Shown here in pieces: positions 17,426 through 25,018 of a stretch of DNA of 64,000 nt. This DNA is from Jeotgalicoccus marinus DSM 19772 (lineage in GTDB: Bacteria; Bacillota; Bacilli; Staphylococcales; Salinicoccaceae): NCBI RefSeq assembly GCF_000425825.1, contig NZ_AUEE01000011.1, positions 23,129 through 87,128 of the forward strand. The letters are read 5' to 3'. The notes beneath the pieces were generated by a model, which did no database searches, was not told the origin of the DNA, and worked only from the letters and a program-made list of their open reading frames with translations. How positions within the stretch are numbered: the first letter of the stretch is position 1; each line of letters starts with the position of its first letter. Position numbers and translations under genes: made by a program.

Positions 17426-18604
17426 TTATTTATTTTGGTTCATGTATTCAACAGTCGATTTAGCTAGTACTTTAGCTGCTGTGAGTAAGGCTTTTTCATT
17501 AATATCAAATTTAGGATGATGATGTGGATATGGATCATCTGTATTATCTGGTTGTGCACCAGTAAAAATGTATGTGCCTTTAACTTCTTGTAAGTAATAT
17601 GAATAATCTTCTCCACCCATAATCGGTTCAATTTCTTTTACAGTGGCGACATCAGGTACGGTTTCTGCAACTTTTACGACAAATTCAGTTTCTTCTTTGT
17701 GGTTAATGAGTACTGGATACCCACGTTCATAGTTAAATTCGTAGTCTGCACCGGATAGTTCACATGTTCCCTTGATAACCCTTTCCATTTCTTGCTCCAT
17801 CAATTCACGTGATTCCTCATTTAAAGTTCTCACAGTGCCCTTGATTTTAGCTGTATTTGCAATGATGTTATAAGGACCAATTGCCTCAAAAGAACAGACT
17901 GATAGGACTGCAGACTGAAGCGGGTTGACGCGTCGACTAACTATTTGTTGAAAATTATTTACGAGCTGAGACGCAATTAAAATGCTATCTTTTGTATCTT
18001 GAGGCATGGCACCATGCCCGCCTTTACCAAGAATCTTCACTTCAAAAGAATCAGGCGACGCTTGAAGGGCATCAGTGCGGTAGGCAATTTCATTCAATGG
18101 AAGTTGTGCTTGTAAGTGAGTGCCAAAGATGACATCAACACCTTCAAGGGCGCCGTCTTCAATCATAGGTTTCGCACCACCCGGTGGTAATTCTTCAGCG
18201 TGTTGGTGGATGAATACAACATTACCGTGAAGTTCATTCTTGTGTTTATTTAATGCCTTAGCAACACCGAGTAAAGTAGCGGTATGACCGTCGTGTCCAC
18301 AAGCGTGCATTACACCTTCGTTTACAGATTTGAAGTCGAGCTCGGTTTCCTCTTCAATCGGCAATGCATCAAAATCGGCACGTAAGGCAACCGTAGGTCC
18401 GTCATGCTCCCCTTTTAAGTAAGCGACGACACCATTACCACCGACACCTGTCCTTACTTCGTGGCCAAGTACTTCATGAAACTCAGCTATGTATTTAGGT
18501 GTTTCAACTTCCTCGAATGATAATTCTGGATGTTGATGTAAATGTCGACGTATTGAAATGATTTCTTCGTTTAGTTCATCTAGACTAGCAAAAAGTGTTT
18601 CCAT
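17426..18604 (-). CDS. M20 amidohydrolase (N-acyl amino acid / IAA-amino acid hydrolase type)
   Basis: A 392-residue M20D-type enzyme. MHACGHDGHTATLLG and HQHAEELPPGGAKPMIEDG are the first metal-site motifs, GKGGHGAMP is in the dimerisation domain and MGGEDYSYY supplies the last ligand region. These enzymes cleave acyl or aryl amides of amino acids in the cytosol. ATG at 18604 is preferred; the AAGGGG site lies ten bases upstream, whereas the TTG at 18613 nearly abuts it. The two downstream membrane proteins likely handle transport. Confidence 0.9.
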   Translation of the reverse strand: METLFASLDELNEEIISIRRHLHQHPELSFEEVETPKYIAEFHEVLGHEVRTGVGGNGVVAYLKGEHDGPTVALRADFDALPIEEETELDFKSVNEGVMHACGHDGHTATLLGVAKALNKHKNELHGNVVFIHQHAEELPPGGAKPMIEDGALEGVDVIFGTHLQAQLPLNEIAYRTDALQASPDSFEVKILGKGGHGAMPQDTKDSILIASQLVNNFQQIVSRRVNPLQSAVLSVCSFEAIGPYNIIANTAKIKGTVRTLNEESRELMEQEMERVIKGTCELSGADYEFNYERGYPVLINHKEETEFVVKVAETVPDVATVKEIEPIMGGEDYSYYLQEVKGTYIFTGAQPDNTDDPYPHHHPKFDINEKALLTAAKVLAKSTVEYMNQNK

Positions 18605-18744
18605 TCCTATCAATCCCCTTTTTATAATAGTAATTATATTGCCAAATTATATGCTTAAATTTCTGTTAAGTCAAAATAATCTGAAATAATTAGAGGGTAT
18701 AGAAATGAATTATAGAGAAAACAAATTAAGAGTGGTGACAATGT

Positions 18745-19626
18745 TTAATCGTCACCGCTCTTAATACCGGAAATCAGTTCTTGTTCTGCCTTATTACTAT
18801 TAATGATATAGCGAATAATAAATTGACTTGCTAAAGTGATTGCCTTATCACTGTACGGTAGATTTTCTCCTGCCCTTAGAAGCCCTTGATATAGGTCACT
18901 TACTGTCCATTGTTTCATGAGTAACAATGAACGGTATTTTTCAACGGTGTTGTTATCAATATCAAAAAATATTTCCCCAGGTGTGTGTGTCACTTCAAGA
19001 TAGCGCCTCATAGCTTCTAATACGATGAGTAAAGTGAAAGAATTTAAATGATTGAGGCTTTTACTCTGTTTATGGTGTACCTTATCGTAGTAATCGGATA
19101 GTAGGAGATGACACTTAATGACTTGGTAAGTATTTTGATGAGATGCGATTACCTTTTCGTGGAGTTTGATAATGACTTCTGAATTGGTGAGTGTGGGGTG
19201 ATCAAGGTAAAATGAATATGCATCATCAATTGTCAAAGGGCCATTCATACTCATATAAACAAGAAATCTTGTTTGTTCCATTAGTTCCTGTAAACTTTCA
19301 TCAACGATATAAACAGACTCTACTTGTAAATGACTTAAGTCAATTACACCATCATACTCATTTAAGCGTGATAATAGGATGTCCTTGTTCCCAGACACTT
19401 TTAAATCATGTGCTCTGAGAAGTTCTTTAATTACAGGAATCGTGAATTGTGATAATTTAGTAGCTAGATGTGTGGATTCGTGTAAATGACCAGCAGACAG
19501 TAAATGTTCTAAGCGTTGGTCTATAGACTGAGCTTCTGTCGACCAAAAATAGTAACGTTGTAACACATGTTTTGGCTTATCCTTTATTTGATGAAGGAAT
19601 AAAAGATCTGTTGCATTTAAGGTCAA
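18745..19626 (-). CDS. SAP-domain protein
   Basis: A mostly helical protein of about 293 residues. An SAP-like motif (FTIPVIKELLRAHDLKVSG then LLSRLNEY, about residues 60-95) is the only recognisable domain; SAP motifs usually bind DNA. The remainder has many Leu/His-rich helices without a known signature. The start is uncertain: TTG at 19626 lies eight bases after GGATG in AAGGATGTGAT and is favoured over a GTG at 19635. Divergent from the DUF2200 gene. Confidence 0.72.
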   Translation of the reverse strand: MTLNATDLLFLHQIKDKPKHVLQRYYFWSTEAQSIDQRLEHLLSAGHLHESTHLATKLSQFTIPVIKELLRAHDLKVSGNKDILLSRLNEYDGVIDLSHLQVESVYIVDESLQELMEQTRFLVYMSMNGPLTIDDAYSFYLDHPTLTNSEVIIKLHEKVIASHQNTYQVIKCHLLLSDYYDKVHHKQSKSLNHLNSFTLLIVLEAMRRYLEVTHTPGEIFFDIDNNTVEKYRSLLLMKQWTVSDLYQGLLRAGENLPYSDKAITLASQFIIRYIINSNKAEQELISGIKSGDD

Positions 19627-19696
19627 TAATATCACATCCTTTACGAACGTATGTTTGATATAATTATAGATGAAAAATTAAACGAGGTGAAGTAAT

Positions 19697-20050
19697 ATGG
19701 CAGAGCATAAAATTTTTAAGATGGCAGTATCTAGTGTTTACCCTCATTATGTTACAAAGGCAGAGAGAAAAGATAGAACCAAAGAAGAAGTGGATGAAAT
19801 TATCACTTGGTTAACAGGATATTCGAATGAAGCACTTCATGAACAACTCGAAAAAGGTGTTAATTTTGAAGAATTCTTTGATCAAGCACCGAATATGAAC
19901 CCAAATAGACGTGAAGTCAAAGGTGTTATTTGTGGTGTAAGAGTTGAAGAAATTGAAGATCCTTTAATGCAGGAAATTCGCTATATAGATAAGTTGATTG
20001 ATGAACTTGCTAAAGGTAAAAAGATGGAGAAAATTTTAAGAGAAGGATAG
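19697..20050 (+). CDS. DUF2200 family protein
   Basis: The 117-residue protein starts [37 protein letters not shown] and contains [11 protein letters not shown] and [17 protein letters not shown], the conserved core of DUF2200. Biochemical role unknown; likely cytosolic. AACGAGGTGAAG precedes the ATG. Stands alone. Confidence 0.9.
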   Translation: MAEHKIFKMAVSSVYPHYVTKAERKDRTKEEVDEIITWLTGYSNEALHEQLEKGVNFEEFFDQAPNMNPNRREVKGVICGVRVEEIEDPLMQEIRYIDKLIDELAKGKKMEKILREG

Positions 20051-20133
20051 CCAATAACTCTGCAGAATATTCTGTAGAATTATTTTATTTTCATAAAGAT
20101 TAGTGTAACTTATCTTTATAAGGGGGAATTGAA

Positions 20134-21228
20134 ATGAAAGTTGAAAAAGTAGCAATTATTGGAGCGGGAAACGGTGGAATCACAGCAGCAGCGGACTTAT
20201 CTGATAGAGGCTTTGAAATTACACTTTATGAAAATGAAAGTTTTGCTAGTAATTTAGAAAAAATAAGGGAACTAGGTGGTATACATTTTCATGAGAATGG
20301 AAATGACAAGTTTGTTCCTGTCTATAAGGTCACTACAGATATAAAAGAAGCTATTGAAGGTGCAGAAGTGATTATGTTAACAATCCCTGGATTTGCTATA
20401 GAAAATATGGCAGAAGCTCTTGCCCCATTTGTTCAAAAAGAACAAGTAATAATGCTAAATGGGGCAGGTGCTATGGGGGCAATAAGATTCACAAACAAAG
20501 TTAGAGCGCTCGGTTTTGACAAAGAACTTAAGATTGGAGAAACAAATTCTTTAACCTACGGGACACGTGCATTTCCAGCGGAAGCAAAAGTTGAGCTTGG
20601 GTTAAGAGTAAAAAAACTATTTTTCTCAGCCTTCCCAGCTAGTAAAACGAGTGAGTTAATTGATAAGTGTAAAACGTTGTATGACTGCTTAGTACCAGCT
20701 AAAAATGTATTACACTCGACCATGGAAAACGGAAATCCTGAAGTTCACCCTGGCCCTTCTTTACTTAATGCAGGACGAATTGATTATTCGAATGGTGAAT
20801 TTTACTTATACAAAGAGGGCATTACAGAACATACAGTTAGATTATTACGCGGAATAGAAAGTGAACGAATTGCTATTGGGAGAGCCTTTGGCTTTGAGTT
20901 AGAAGATGCAATTACGAGTCGCTATAACAGAGGATATTTCGAGAACAATGAATATGATATACAGACTTTGTTCAATGAGAGTAAGGTTTATGGAAATATT
21001 AAAGGACCAACTGCTGTGGACTCTAGATACTTCACTGAGGATATTGCAGACGGCTTGGTTTTTTGGTCAGACCTTGGAAGAGAAGCAGATGTTCCGACTC
21101 CGAATATTGACGCAGTCATTACAATTGGAGGAACAATACTAAATAGGGACTTTCATAAAGAAGGCTTAACGCTTGAGAAAGTTGGACTATCTAATTTGAG
21201 CGTAAACGAAATTATCAATCGTTTGTAA
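20134..21228 (+). CDS. NAD/NADP octopine/nopaline (opine) dehydrogenase family protein
   Basis: The 364-residue protein opens with the dinucleotide-binding GAGNGGITAAADL (residues 10-22) and carries the C-terminal opine-dehydrogenase domain with NGNPEVHPGPSLLNAGRI, where the His is the expected catalytic proton relay. Members reductively condense an amino acid with a keto acid, or the reverse. A NhaC-type carrier gene starts 26 bases downstream, suggesting one transcript. Substrate unknown. Confidence 0.9.
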   Translation: MKVEKVAIIGAGNGGITAAADLSDRGFEITLYENESFASNLEKIRELGGIHFHENGNDKFVPVYKVTTDIKEAIEGAEVIMLTIPGFAIENMAEALAPFVQKEQVIMLNGAGAMGAIRFTNKVRALGFDKELKIGETNSLTYGTRAFPAEAKVELGLRVKKLFFSAFPASKTSELIDKCKTLYDCLVPAKNVLHSTMENGNPEVHPGPSLLNAGRIDYSNGEFYLYKEGITEHTVRLLRGIESERIAIGRAFGFELEDAITSRYNRGYFENNEYDIQTLFNESKVYGNIKGPTAVDSRYFTEDIADGLVFWSDLGREADVPTPNIDAVITIGGTILNRDFHKEGLTLEKVGLSNLSVNEIINRL

Positions 21229-21254
21229 AAAAATTAAACTAAGGGGAAATTGTT

Positions 21255-22646
21255 ATGAAGAGAGCACCAACTTTATTTGAGTCTATTTCTTGTTTTGTTT
21301 TTCTAGCTGTTGTTATTGGTATCGGCTTTGGATATTTTGAAATACCGATCCAGCCATTATTATTACTATCTGCAGCATATGCAGCTTTTATTGCATACAG
21401 AGTAGGGCTAAGTTGGGAAGACATGGAGAAAGGAATTTCTACTCGCCTGAATACAGCAATGCCAGCGATATTTATTATTTTTGCAGTCGGGATAATAGTT
21501 GGAACTTGGATATATTCCGGAACAGTTCCCATGCTAATTTATTATGGATTACTCATAATTGATCCTCAATATTTCTTAGTAACCGCCTTTGTAATTTCAG
21601 CCATTGTTTCAGTAGCAACAGGAACAGCTTGGGGCTCATCTGCTACAGCGGGTGTCGCACTGATGGGTATCGCAGTAGAAATGAATATGCCCCTAGGTAT
21701 AACAGCAGGCGCTATTATTTCTGGTGCTATTTTTGGTGACAAATTATCGCCTTTATCGGATACAACTAACTTAGCACCTTTAGTTGTAGGTGTAGACCTT
21801 TATGATCATATTAAACATATGTTATGGACAACCTTACCTGCATCTTTAATTGGTATAATCGTCTGGTATATTGCAGGTATGCAAATCGATGCGAGTAGCG
21901 CTTCTGGAAATAGTGTGAGTGGTTTAACAACAGATTTGGATCAAATATTTAACTGGAATATATTTATGCTTCTACCTTTTGTATTAATTCTATGGGGCGC
22001 CTTCTTTAAAAAACCGATTGTTCCAATCATGTTATTATCCTCAGTTGTTGCAGTGATTATTGGGGTATTATCCAATGGTTTTTCTCTCGTTGATGGCTTT
22101 ACAGCAATGGCCAATGGCTTTTCGGTAGATATGGTCAACTCTAATGCAGAGTTTTCAGAGACAGTCCTTTCACTACTTAACCGCGGTGGAATATTCTCAA
22201 TGGTAACAATTGTCGTGACAATCTTTTGTGGATATGCCTTTGCTGGAATAGTAGAAGCAGCAGGATGCTTAGATAGAATATTAGAATCATTTACAAAAAT
22301 GGTTCAATCCACTTGGCAAATTATTGGATCAACAATTTTAGGTAGTATAATCATTGTATTTACAGCTGGCGTTGCATCGATATCTATTATAATGGTTGGT
22401 GTTCTAATGAAGGACGCATACAATAAGAAGAACCTAAATTTGCTTAATCTATCTAGAACATTAGAAGACTCTGGAACGATGATTTTAGGATTTGTACCAT
22501 GGGGTGTTTCTGCTATTTACTACATGGAAGTGTTAGGTGTAGGGGTAGGAGATTATTGGATGTGGGCTGTCCCATGTTACCTCTGTATTGTATTTGCCAT
22601 GATTTATGCAGTAACAGGAATCGGAATGAAGAAAAAAGCTGCCTAG
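21255..22646 (+). CDS. NhaC-family antiporter
   Basis: The 463-residue protein has about twelve spans with the NhaC hallmarks: GTAWGSSATAGVALMGIA, GAIISGAIFGDKLSPLSDTTNLAP, and late FVPWGVSAIYYMEVLGV. The family includes Na+/H+ and malate-H+/Na+-lactate type exchangers, so an organic-anion exchanger is also possible. Its close position after an opine-type dehydrogenase suggests transport of that enzyme's substrate or product. ATG preceded by AAGGGG. Confidence 0.9.
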   Translation: MKRAPTLFESISCFVFLAVVIGIGFGYFEIPIQPLLLLSAAYAAFIAYRVGLSWEDMEKGISTRLNTAMPAIFIIFAVGIIVGTWIYSGTVPMLIYYGLLIIDPQYFLVTAFVISAIVSVATGTAWGSSATAGVALMGIAVEMNMPLGITAGAIISGAIFGDKLSPLSDTTNLAPLVVGVDLYDHIKHMLWTTLPASLIGIIVWYIAGMQIDASSASGNSVSGLTTDLDQIFNWNIFMLLPFVLILWGAFFKKPIVPIMLLSSVVAVIIGVLSNGFSLVDGFTAMANGFSVDMVNSNAEFSETVLSLLNRGGIFSMVTIVVTIFCGYAFAGIVEAAGCLDRILESFTKMVQSTWQIIGSTILGSIIIVFTAGVASISIIMVGVLMKDAYNKKNLNLLNLSRTLEDSGTMILGFVPWGVSAIYYMEVLGVGVGDYWMWAVPCYLCIVFAMIYAVTGIGMKKKAA

Positions 22647-22697
22647 GTGTTGCAAATTTTTACGATATCCTAAAAGAAAAAAGAGGTGCGTTATTTT

Positions 22698-23171
22698 ATG
22701 AAGATTTACTTAGCAAGTCCATTTTTCGATAAAGAACAAGTTGAACGTGTAAAGCGTGTTGAAGCGGCATTGGAAAAGAACCCAACTGTAGAAGAAGTGT
22801 TTTCGCCACGTTTACAACAAGATGATCACCTTGAACATGGTTCTGATGAATGGAGAGAAACAATTTACAACAACGATATCAAACATGTAGAGTGGTGCGA
22901 TGCAGTCGTCGCAGTTCATGATTACGTCGGTGAACATGTCGACCCAGGTACTGCTTTTGAAATTGGTTATGGTAAAGCTTTAGATAAATTCATTGTTTTA
23001 TACCAAGAAAAAGATCCTATAAAAGAAGCGCCAGTTAACTTAATGTTAACTGATTCATTGGATGCTTACCTCCAAAACATTGAAGATCTAGCAACTTATG
23101 ATTTCAATGAAAAGACACCGATTCGTTATGAAAATTACACTCACGCTCCGGTTGCGAAAGATGAGGCGTAG
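22698..23171 (+). CDS. Nucleoside 2-deoxyribosyltransferase
   Basis: A 157-residue protein starting MKIYLASPFFDKEQ, with EWCDAVVAVHDY and DPGTAFEIGYGKAL, where the Glu is the expected nucleophile. This is the nucleoside 2-deoxyribosyltransferase family, exchanging bases between deoxynucleosides. AAGAGGTG sits ten bases before ATG 22698, preferred over an in-frame GTG at 22686 inside that site. A strong terminator follows. Confidence 0.92.
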   Translation: MKIYLASPFFDKEQVERVKRVEAALEKNPTVEEVFSPRLQQDDHLEHGSDEWRETIYNNDIKHVEWCDAVVAVHDYVGEHVDPGTAFEIGYGKALDKFIVLYQEKDPIKEAPVNLMLTDSLDAYLQNIEDLATYDFNEKTPIRYENYTHAPVAKDEA

Positions 23172-23186
23172 GCGTGTTTAATATAC

Positions 23187-23229
23187 ATCCCGTTAAACTA
23201 CAGATATTTGTAGTTTAACGGGATTTTTT
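23187..23229 (+). terminator. Terminator after deoxyribosyltransferase gene
   Basis: A 16-bp perfect stem ATCCCGTTAAACTACA / TGTAGTTTAACGGGAT with a 6-base loop, followed by TTTTTG. Confidence 0.95.
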
Positions 23230-23254
23230 GTATTTGTTGAGAGATGGTAATATT

Positions 23255-23308
23255 CGTTTTTGTTTCGAAGGATAGGAATTACAAAAGAAATCCTTCGAAA
23301 CAAAAACG
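23255..23308. repeat. 19-bp perfect inverted repeat at head of array 3
   Basis: CGTTTTTGTTTCGAAGGAT (23255-23273) is the exact reverse complement of 23290-23308, with a 16-base loop. Its right arm overlaps the first unit of the 41-bp array. Confidence 0.9.
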
Positions 23309-23441
23309 AAGCGGATCTAATAGGATAGCTAAGCTCCGAAATAAAAACGAGGCGGATCTAATAGGATAGCTAAGCCTCGAAACAAAAACGAAGCGGATCT
23401 AATAGGATAGCTAAGCCTCGAAACAAAAACGAGGCGGATCT
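23296..23441. repeat. Tandem array, 41-bp unit with inverted repeat (array 3)
   Basis: Units start at 23296, 23337, 23378 and 23419 (the last partial), a period of exactly 41 bp. Each carries AAACAAAAACGAGGCGGATCT-like sequence, then AATAGGATAGCTAAGCCTCG. Arms CGAGGC and GCCTCG form an inverted repeat, and AAACAAAAA is the A-rich linker. Units differ at a few positions (GAAGC/GAGGC, GCTCC/GCCTC). Confidence 0.95.
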
Positions 23442-23485
23442 CCTATCTTCATCACACTAAAAATCATGCAGTTCTAAATTTTCTG

Positions 23486-23516
23486 TATGTTATAGCGTAC
23501 AAAAATATGTTATAGT
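23486..23516 (+). promoter_or_regulatory. Direct repeat upstream of XRE-cupin gene
   Basis: TATGTTATAG occurs at 23486-23495 and 23506-23515, 20 bp apart, and the second copy overlaps a possible -10 element TATAGT. Two helically phased half-sites suggest an operator for the regulator just downstream. Confidence 0.4.
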
Positions 23517-23546
23517 AACTTAAATTGATGTGGAGGTGAATGGTTG

Positions 23547-24101
23547 ATGAAAGAAAATATAGCATTAATCGGAGACAACTTACAAAGTATACGTAAGGAA
23601 CGTGGATTAAGTCTAGATAAGACAGCTGCGCTTACTGAGGTGAGTAAGGCGATGCTCGCTCAAATTGAGAGAGGGGAGTCTACTCCTACAGTCACTACAT
23701 TATGGAAAATAGCTAAGGGCTTAAAGGTCTCGTTCTCATCTCTGATTACTCAGCAACAACATTCTATTAAAGTCATTCGTCAAGATGATGTACATACTGT
23801 TACAGAAGAAGATGGAGCCTATAGGGTTCATAATATCGTACCGTTCTCACCCGAGAAACTATTTGAATTGTATATAGTAGAAATTGATCGAGGGTGCCGT
23901 CATCACGCAGAGGCTCATACTGCAGGTGTGGAAGAGCATATCTTTGTTAACCAAGGTAGTTTTCAAATGGATGTGAATGGGACAGTGACTGATTTAAAAG
24001 AAGGTGAAGCGATCATCTTCGATGGCAGTCAGAAGCATACATATATTAATCCGACTGATGATTTAGTGAAACTAACGATGATTATGTACTACAAAAATTA
24101 A
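23547..24101 (+). CDS. XRE-family regulator with cupin domain
   Basis: The 184-residue protein has an N-terminal helix-turn-helix (LQSIRKERGLSLDKTAALTEVSKAMLAQIERGES, about residues 9-45) and a C-terminal cupin (VEEHIFVNQGSFQMDV to KHTYIN, about 125-175). Such two-domain proteins sense a small molecule and control adjacent transport or catabolic genes. It precedes azlC/azlD remnants, so it probably controlled branched-chain amino-acid or analogue export. GGAGGTGA precedes ATG 23547. Confidence 0.9.
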   Translation: MKENIALIGDNLQSIRKERGLSLDKTAALTEVSKAMLAQIERGESTPTVTTLWKIAKGLKVSFSSLITQQQHSIKVIRQDDVHTVTEEDGAYRVHNIVPFSPEKLFELYIVEIDRGCRHHAEAHTAGVEEHIFVNQGSFQMDVNGTVTDLKEGEAIIFDGSQKHTYINPTDDLVKLTMIMYYKN

Positions 24102-24117
24102 AGAAGAAGGTTTAATT

Positions 24118-24376
24118 ATGACATTTGATGAACATATAAAAACAATCAAATATGTCTTCCCAAAAACAATTCCTATTATGGCAGGTTTTACATTTATAGG
24201 ACTTGCTTACGGAATCTATATGGAATCTCTCGGGTTCGGCCCTGGGAGTGGGTGCATCGGTACTCAGCTTAATTGTTTTTGGTAGTGAGAACTTTATCCT
24301 ACCGGCTATGATTATTATCATCATTGCCTTAACATCAATCAGAAAAATGATGTCTAGAAGAGAGGTGATCTCGTAA
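24118..24376 (+). pseudogene. azlC: azlC remnant with internal deletion and frameshift
   Basis: The frame from ATG 24118 encodes an AzlC-like N-terminus (MTFDEHIKTIKYVFPKTIPIM, then GFTFIGLAYGIYMESLGFG) and runs into TAG within 60 codons. A second frame beginning near 24247 reads VGASVLSLIVFGSENFILPA and ends RREVIS with TAA at 24374. Intact AzlC is about 230-250 residues; here roughly two thirds is missing at the junction near 24240. The stop overlaps the azlD ATG, as in intact azlCD operons. Confidence 0.85.
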
Positions 24377-24702
24377 TGTCTTTGAGCCAAGAAATTATCA
24401 TCATTGCTTGTGTAGTTTTAGGTACGATGACGACGAGATTCCTACCTTTTCTTATATTTAACAATGATAAAGAAACACCAGCCTATATAAAATATCTCGG
24501 CTACATGTTACCGCCTGCAGTTTTTGGGTTACTCGTCGTCTATGCACTGAGAGAGGTAGATGTCACGTCAATGGGTGGTTTTGTGCCTGAAGCCTTAGCG
24601 ATTGGTCTAATTATTATCCTGCATTACTGGAAGGAAAACATGTTGCTTTCCATTGCAGGCGGGACCATATTCTATATGATATTAGTCCAAGCGGTGTTCT
24701 AA
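24376..24702 (+). CDS. azlD: AzlD-family branched-chain amino acid transport subunit
   Basis: The 108-residue hydrophobic protein has about four spans, starts SLSQEIIIIACVVLGTMTTR and carries RFLPFLIF and YLGYMLPPAVFGLLVVYAL, matching AzlD. It normally works with AzlC in amino-acid export, but the azlC here is deleted, so this subunit is probably orphaned. The ATG overlaps the azlC remnant stop by one base. Confidence 0.88.
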   Translation: MSLSQEIIIIACVVLGTMTTRFLPFLIFNNDKETPAYIKYLGYMLPPAVFGLLVVYALREVDVTSMGGFVPEALAIGLIIILHYWKENMLLSIAGGTIFYMILVQAVF

Positions 24703-24777
24703 CATTTACATGGGCGTTCGTTTCCCGTGTACTAAAGTCGACTTCAATAAGTGAAAATAAAATTACGAAGTACATGT

Positions 24778-24898
24778 TGTGAGTGTCGTAGGAACGAACT
24801 AGGAATTTAAAAGCGCGAAGAAATAGTACGGATTTTGCACCCTTTATTTGATGCGCTCTATTTTCCTAGTGTAAATATTCCTACCGACTTTACTCACA
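24778..24898. repeat. Large imperfect inverted repeat, possible structured RNA or miniature element
   Basis: TGTGAGT (24778-24784), GTCG, TAGGAA, CTAGGAA and AGCGC (24812-24816) on the left pair in order with GCGCT (24853-24857), TTCCTAG, TTCCTA, CGAC and ACTCACA (24892-24898) on the right. Helices are separated by asymmetric internal loops, with a 36-base terminal loop. The flanking gene-free bases 24703-24777 hold AAAGTCGACTT and no frame of note. Neither strand shows an obvious promoter. Confidence 0.55.
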
Positions 24899-24964
24899 GG
24901 CACTTGAATTCATTGGTTATTCTAAGAAAGAATTTCTATGGGTATATTCATGCTTGTTTTTAAT

Positions 24965-24996
24965 GCTACGGTGGAAACCGTAGCTTTTTATTTTTA
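24965..24996 (+). terminator. Terminator upstream of mutS2-like pseudogene
   Basis: GCTACGGT / ACCGTAGC stem with a GGAA loop followed by TTTTTATTTTT. Confidence 0.85.
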
Positions 24997-25018
24997 ACTT
25001 ACATTGAGGAGAAATATT

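Noticed and set aside
23296..23441. CRISPR array
   Set aside because: Units are contiguous near-identical copies with no unique spacers, and no cas genes are present; the same holds for the other arrays.
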